9,347 bases of DNA from Kiritimatiellia bacterium (lineage in GTDB: Bacteria > Verrucomicrobiota > Kiritimatiellia > RFP12 > UBA1067), in assembly GCA_017547265.1 (NCBI GenBank), contig JAFYQC010000325.1, positions 1-9,347 of the forward strand, in the 5' to 3' direction. A program made the position numbers and the translations under genes. Each line of letters begins with the position of its first letter. The first letter of the stretch is position 1. The notes beneath the pieces are model-generated. The model was not told the origin of the DNA and did not search any database. It saw only the letters and a program-made list of their open reading frames with translations. Positions 6,797 through 9,347 of this stretch are shown here, in pieces.

Positions 6797-7276
6797 TTAC
6801 TGCGACGGGAGGAGTTTCTCGAATTCCCTTACCCCAAGGTGGTGCCAGGCGTCGAGCGTGACGCGCGAGTTGTCGGCGAGAACGAGCTTCACTATGCCCT
6901 TCTTCTTCCACTGCGAGCGATCGACGGACTTGATGTCGGAAATAGGAAGCTTCTTGCCGCGCCAGAGGAAACCGGAGTCGTCGAACTCGAAGCGGAACGC
7001 GGCGACCGACGCGAGGTTTAGTCCAATCAGCACCGACGCTAGAAGGCACAACGCCGTGAAACCGTACTGCGACTGAATCTTCTGGCGCTTGAACGGCTCG
7101 AGCTGGAATCCCTCCGGCGGCTTCGACTTCTCGATCTTCTCGTAGAGCTCGGCCGCGGGGGTGTTAGGATATGCAACGAGGCCGTCATAGCCAAACCAGC
7201 ATCCCATGCCGAGCATGAGGATGCAGACGGCAAGGTGGCGGTAGAAGAACTCAGGATTGAGCTTGAGCCGTTTCAT
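6797..7276 (-). CDS. Two-helix membrane protein with PH-like C-terminal domain, function unknown
   Basis: 159 residues, not recognised as a named family. A short basic N-terminus leads to a first membrane helix at about 14-30. Residues 36-70 form a charged Pro/Lys/Glu-rich loop, a second helix spans about 71-94, and the remaining 60 residues alternate strands (FRFEFDDSGFLWRGKKLPISDIKSV, here described as 95-118 with its FDDSG turn, then IVKLVLADNSRVTLD) before a final helix ending in FEKLLPSQ. A membrane anchor followed by such a strand-rich tail resembles bacterial PH-like (bPH/DUF304-type) proteins; this is a fold guess. The ATG at 7276 is chosen because GGAG lies 7 bases upstream, inside the mutarotase gene, so the two genes overlap by 26 bases and are likely translationally coupled. 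Nothing in it points directly to sugar use. Confidence 0.85.
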   Translation of the reverse strand: MKRLKLNPEFFYRHLAVCILMLGMGCWFGYDGLVAYPNTPAAELYEKIEKSKPPEGFQLEPFKRQKIQSQYGFTALCLLASVLIGLNLASVAAFRFEFDDSGFLWRGKKLPISDIKSVDRSQWKKKGIVKLVLADNSRVTLDAWHHLGVREFEKLLPSQ

Positions 7277-8177
7277 CTGTCGTCTCCATCGTGGACTGGA
7301 TTGCCGCGGCGAGGACATACTTTCCGCCCGGCTCTAAGACGCGTCCATCAGGCCAGTCCGAGACAGGCTCGACGCAGACAAAGCGCCGCCACGAATCCTC
7401 GTCGAAGTCGGGAAGCGTGTATTCGGTGCCAGGGTTCCACACAACGACGCGGTCGTTGCCAGAAGACGCGATCGCGACGGCGCGGCGAAGCCCCGAGTCG
7501 ATCACGGCGAATTCGTGACGCGGCGAAGACGGCAGCGTGAAGATATGGTCGGCGGAATGGTCCATCACGAGATCGCCCACCTGCTTGTCGTCCTTGCCTG
7601 CGAAAGCATTGAAGAACGAGAGCCCATCAAGCCCCTTCACAGCCGCGCCGTCACGCTCGCGGAGAAGGATATAGGGGTGGAACCCGCAGCTAAAGCCGAA
7701 CGGCTCCTTGCCCGTGTTCTCGACATCCATCGCAATGTTGAGCTTCATCGAAACCGAGACCTTGATCGCAAGGCGGAACTCGTGCGGCCAGACAGCTCGC
7801 GTAGCGTCGTCTGACTTGAGCACGAGCGTTACCTCGGTCATCTCGTCGGAATACTCGCTCGCCGCGACCTCGAACGGCATCGCGCGCGCAAAGCCGTGCT
7901 GTGGCAGGGCCTTTGAGAAGCGGTTGCCAAACTGCGGGAAGCAAACGGGAATACCGCCGTGGAACGACTCGCCGCGGTTGTAGTCACGCTTCGAGGGACG
8001 GAAGATGACTTCCGCATGGCCCGTCGGGCGATAGGAGAGGACGTTCGCGCCGAGAAGCGCGACTTCCGCCGTGCCGTACTTGTTTGCGAGGACGACGTTC
8101 GGATAGCCGCAGTGTCCCGGGCGGAACACGATGCGGCCAGGAGCGCCATAGCGGGAATTGAGTTGGTCGATGTTCAT
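7251..8177 (-). CDS. D-hexose-6-phosphate mutarotase-like aldose epimerase
   Basis: 308 residues, galactose mutarotase-like beta-sandwich of the YeaD/Ymr099c branch, which interconverts the alpha and beta anomers of hexose 6-phosphates. Diagnostic segments: GGIPVCFPQFGN (74-85), LPQHGFAR with His94, NTGKEPFGFSCGFHPY with His167, VVWNPG (245-250) and WRRFVCVEP with Glu270. The two histidines and the glutamate correspond to the catalytic set of the fold. No signal peptide, so cytoplasmic. The ATG at 8177 is the first one that fits the family length; it has no Shine-Dalgarno and lies only 9 bases after the -10 box, so the message may be nearly leaderless. It heads the operon with the membrane protein, regulator and GH84 enzyme, which fits handling of sugar released outside and phosphorylated on entry. 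Exact sugar specificity cannot be read from sequence. Confidence 0.92.
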   Translation of the reverse strand: MNIDQLNSRYGAPGRIVFRPGHCGYPNVVLANKYGTAEVALLGANVLSYRPTGHAEVIFRPSKRDYNRGESFHGGIPVCFPQFGNRFSKALPQHGFARAMPFEVAASEYSDEMTEVTLVLKSDDATRAVWPHEFRLAIKVSVSMKLNIAMDVENTGKEPFGFSCGFHPYILLRERDGAAVKGLDGLSFFNAFAGKDDKQVGDLVMDHSADHIFTLPSSPRHEFAVIDSGLRRAVAIASSGNDRVVVWNPGTEYTLPDFDEDSWRRFVCVEPVSDWPDGRVLEPGGKYVLAAAIQSTMETTDETAQAQS

Positions 8178-8186
8178 GATGTGGAA

Positions 8187-8195
8187 ATTATACCA
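8187..8195 (-). promoter_or_regulatory. Extended -10 promoter of the mutarotase-GH84 operon
   Basis: TGGTATAAT on the minus strand followed by TTCC, with no -35. Transcription should begin only about 2-4 bases before the ATG at 8177. An imperfect dyad (CTGA-5-TCAG, 8214-8226) lies upstream and is a weak candidate operator for the operon's regulator. Confidence 0.65.
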
Positions 8196-8230
8196 AAATT
8201 TTATGCAGAGCAACTGAGATCTTCAGGTCA

Positions 8231-8325
8231 GCCGTGTAGAACGTGTAGATCGTGTAGAAGCAAGGAGCCGCAAGCAGACGAATCATATACAGTAGATCTT
8301 CTACAGAAAAGTCCGACCCTTTCTC
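8231..8325. repeat. Dispersed repeat, copy 1, opening with a 9-bp-period array
   Basis: GTGTAGA occurs three times at exact 9-base spacing (8234, 8243, 8252), followed by CAAGGAG (8261-8267) and, 54 bases from the start of that word, GACCCTTTCTC (8315-8325). A hairpin GTAGA-TCT-TCTAC lies at 8292-8304, and CTTCTACA (8299-8306) is the inverse of TGTAGAAG (8253-8260). The same order of parts recurs at 8464-8565. Confidence 0.7.
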
Positions 8326-8326
8326 G

Positions 8327-8407
8327 ATGCGGCAAATCCGCTACTGGCAGTTAGCCACAAAGAACAGGAGAAACAGGAGTAGCGCGGACCGCCAAACTTT
8401 GCCGCAT
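8327..8407. repeat. Long imperfect inverted repeat, candidate structured RNA or small mobile-element remnant
   Basis: ATGCGGCAAA (8327-8336) is exactly inverted as TTTGCCGCAT (8398-8407). Inside, TCCGC (8337-8341) pairs with GCGGA (8384-8388) and TACT (8342-8345) with AGTA (8378-8381), leaving bulges of 9 and 2 bases. The apical part includes a small hairpin TGGC-AGTTA-GCCA (8345-8357). The strand is not determined, and there is no U-tract after either arm. Confidence 0.6.
8355..8380. repeat. Second short block with 9-bp period
   Basis: AACAGGAG at 8363-8370 recurs at 8372-8379, and the preceding CACAAAGAAC continues the 9-base rhythm. It lies in the apical part of the inverted repeat and resembles the CACAAAGAACA-type intergenic tandem words found in several bacterial phyla. 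Confidence 0.5.
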
Positions 8408-8435
8408 TGTCTGGATTACACGAAAAGATTGGCGA

Positions 8436-8463
8436 GCCGTGCAGGTGGAGATGTGGAGAAGAA
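8436..8463. repeat. Decayed partial copy of the 9-bp-period array
   Basis: It starts with the same GCCGTGCAG as copy 2, directly before it, then continues GTGGAGATGTGGAGAAG, keeping the G-T/G-N-A-G-A rhythm with small deletions. Confidence 0.4.
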
Positions 8464-8565
8464 GCCGTGCAGAACATGCAGATCGTGTAGAATTCAAGGA
8501 GGCGCGCCATCGCCCCTCGTTAGTGTATCAATGCAGCTGTATCAATAAGCTTTGACCCTTTGCTC
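8464..8565. repeat. Dispersed repeat, copy 2
   Basis: GTGCAGA, ATGCAGA and GTGTAGA at 8467, 8476 and 8485, again with 9-base spacing, then CAAGGAG (8495-8501) and GACCCTTTGCTC (8554-8565), 59 bases from the start of CAAGGAG. In the array it differs from copy 1 at three bases, all transitions. Confidence 0.65.
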
Positions 8566-8631
8566 CCCATTTTCATGATGAATCGCCTTTGTTGTCTATG
8601 TCCATGTTGCAACGGCAGTGCTCATACGTTC

Positions 8632-9114
8632 TCAAAGACCATCCACCTTCCAAACTTCATTGGTCTTTAACAAGGAAAAGTTGAATATCTCTTGAATGTC
8701 ATTTGTCGAAGCCCCGCGTCCCAACATCACGTTTATGTTCACACAGACTGATTCTGTCGTGTTAGTGGTGATGTCATACGCGATCACACGATAGCGCGAA
8801 AACTCTGTGGACGTTTGGGAAAAAGCGATGGAGAAGGCCGCAGAGATGCCGTTAGTCACACCAACCTCAAATTCCTTTTCCAACATTCCAGCCGTAGAGT
8901 TGGCAACAAAATTTGTCACATCGCCAGTGCGAATGGATCGCAGCATCGCAAGGGTCGTTGTCTCCCAATTCGCAAAGTCGTGTCCAGCAGGCATTGCCAG
9001 ACACATTTCTTGGGTAATATCCCGCCCAACTATTTGCGACAAGTTGGATATGGAATCGCCAAACGCAAGTCCACATGACAAGACAAGCGCCGCAACTGTA
9101 ATTATGTTTTTCAT
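8632..9114 (-). CDS. Small exported protein, possible NTF2-like fold, function unknown
   Basis: 160 residues. MKN, a hydrophobic core and LAFG-D (cleavage likely after Gly19) form a secretory signal peptide; Cys14 is in a poor lipobox context. The mature part has a helical half with MLRSIRTGDVTNFVANST (about 60-77), then strand-rich sequence with SRYRVIAYDI, CVNINVML and a closing FSLLKTNEVWKVDGL. A helix-rich N-half followed by strands, the GDVTNF element and the terminal WKV strand resemble secreted NTF2-like/DUF4878-type proteins; this is a fold guess, not a recognised family. It is rich in Asn and Thr with many TN pairs. The ATG at 9114 is preferred because it overlaps the upstream gene's TGA as ATGA, with GGGTGGG upstream; a GTG at 9126 is possible. 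Its base composition is lower in GC than the genes to the left. Confidence 0.8.
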   Translation of the reverse strand: MKNIITVAALVLSCGLAFGDSISNLSQIVGRDITQEMCLAMPAGHDFANWETTTLAMLRSIRTGDVTNFVANSTAGMLEKEFEVGVTNGISAAFSIAFSQTSTEFSRYRVIAYDITTNTTESVCVNINVMLGRGASTNDIQEIFNFSLLKTNEVWKVDGL

Positions 9115-9347
9115 CGTCTTTCCCACCCTTCTGCGGTCTTCACCGCATTAGTCCATATTGGCACGCCGGATTGTTCATCCCAAAACCAGTATACATGTGG
9201 CACGACCGTTTTGTCGATCGCACACGCATTTCGCGCGGCGCCTGAATCAGTCGCATCGCGCCAAGCTTCGATGAGTCCACTCCCAGAAGATACTGAAGAC
9301 ACAAAGTTTTGGACTACGTCAACCCCTCCTGCACCATCAAGCGGAGC
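9111..9347 (-). CDS. C-terminal fragment of an unrecognised protein entering from the right edge
   Basis: The frame is open to the right edge, giving 78 residues that end in TGA at 9111-9113. Visible sequence includes LDGAGGVDVVQNF, a Ser/Gly-rich turn, IEAWRDATDSGAARNACAID, then VYWFWDEQSGVPIWTNAVKTA and EGWERR at the end. Aromatic residues are dense near the C-terminus and there is one cysteine. No membrane segment is seen and no family is recognised. Its stop overlaps the next gene's start as ATGA, so both are probably translated from one message. Confidence 0.7.
   Translation of the reverse strand, partial: APLDGAGGVDVVQNFVSSVSSGSGLIEAWRDATDSGAARNACAIDKTVVPHVYWFWDEQSGVPIWTNAVKTAEGWERR

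Larger units (their letters stand above)
8193..8631. other. Gene-poor intergenic region with repeats and folded DNA
   Basis: Between the small exported protein and the mutarotase promoter I find no convincing gene on either strand: open frames here are short and lack ribosome-binding sites. The stretch holds two diverged array copies, a third decayed one, a separate 9-bp-period block, a complex inverted repeat and two TGTATCAA words 14 bp apart (8524-8531 and 8538-8545). No U-tract terminator is seen for the gene ending at 8632. Confidence 0.7.

Noticed and set aside
6774..7049. N-terminal extension of the regulator from in-frame starts up to 7049
   Set aside because: It would overlap the membrane-protein gene, and its Arg-rich sequence before the HTH has no domain character.
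7959..8354. Plus-strand frame containing PCRTCRSCRS
   Set aside because: Its first half is the shadow of the mutarotase gene and it has no start signals. The Cys/Arg words are kept only as a property of the repeat.
8231..8491. CRISPR array
   Set aside because: The repeated unit is 9 bases with no unique spacers, and the region contains only two short arrays and no cas genes.
8520..8576. 18-residue minus-strand frame starting MKMGSKGSK
   Set aside because: No Shine-Dalgarno or nearby promoter, and it overlaps the repeat copy; a chance short frame is more likely.

Overview
Every supported gene lies on the minus strand, so the window reads from right to left. The main body is GC-rich, with C- or G-ending codons. 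It encodes a Gld-type ABC transporter with permease and GldG fused, a GH84 hexosaminidase with a GntR/LacI-hybrid regulator, and several orphan exported proteins. This fits an uncultured gut-type member of the PVC group (Kiritimatiellota/Verrucomicrobiota). That placement is an inference from gene content and style; no marker gene here settles it.

Right to left: (1) 9347-8632 has visibly lower GC. It holds the C-terminal end of an unrecognised protein that enters from the right edge and, coupled to it by an ATGA overlap, a small exported protein. (2) 8631-8193 has no convincing gene but is rich in structure: two diverged copies of a 9-bp-period array, a third decayed copy, a second 9-bp-period block and a folded inverted repeat. 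(3) 8195-3748 looks like one operon. A near-leaderless promoter precedes a hexose-6-phosphate mutarotase-like protein, a two-helix membrane protein with a PH-like tail, a GntR/LacI-type regulator and an exported GH84 beta-N-acetylglucosaminidase. It is best read as a locus for cutting N-acetylglucosamine from glycans under control of a sugar-sensing repressor. (4) 3672-3575 is a tRNA-Gln(UUG) with its own promoter. (5) 3566-2591 is a single-gene unit: a predicted lipoprotein with a PhoP-box-like repeat upstream and a clean intrinsic terminator. (6) 2591-1 is the gldA-like ATPase followed by a fused GldF-GldG protein, which runs off the left edge.

A regulatory theme recurs. Three of the four recognisable promoters have an extended -10 (TGnTATAAT followed by A/T-TCC) and no -35. 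The fourth, that of the lipoprotein, lacks the TG but has two TTAACA boxes 11 bp apart where an activator could act. The most novel material is the repeat and structure cluster at 8231-8565; the best-supported biology is the GH84 operon and the GldFG fusion.
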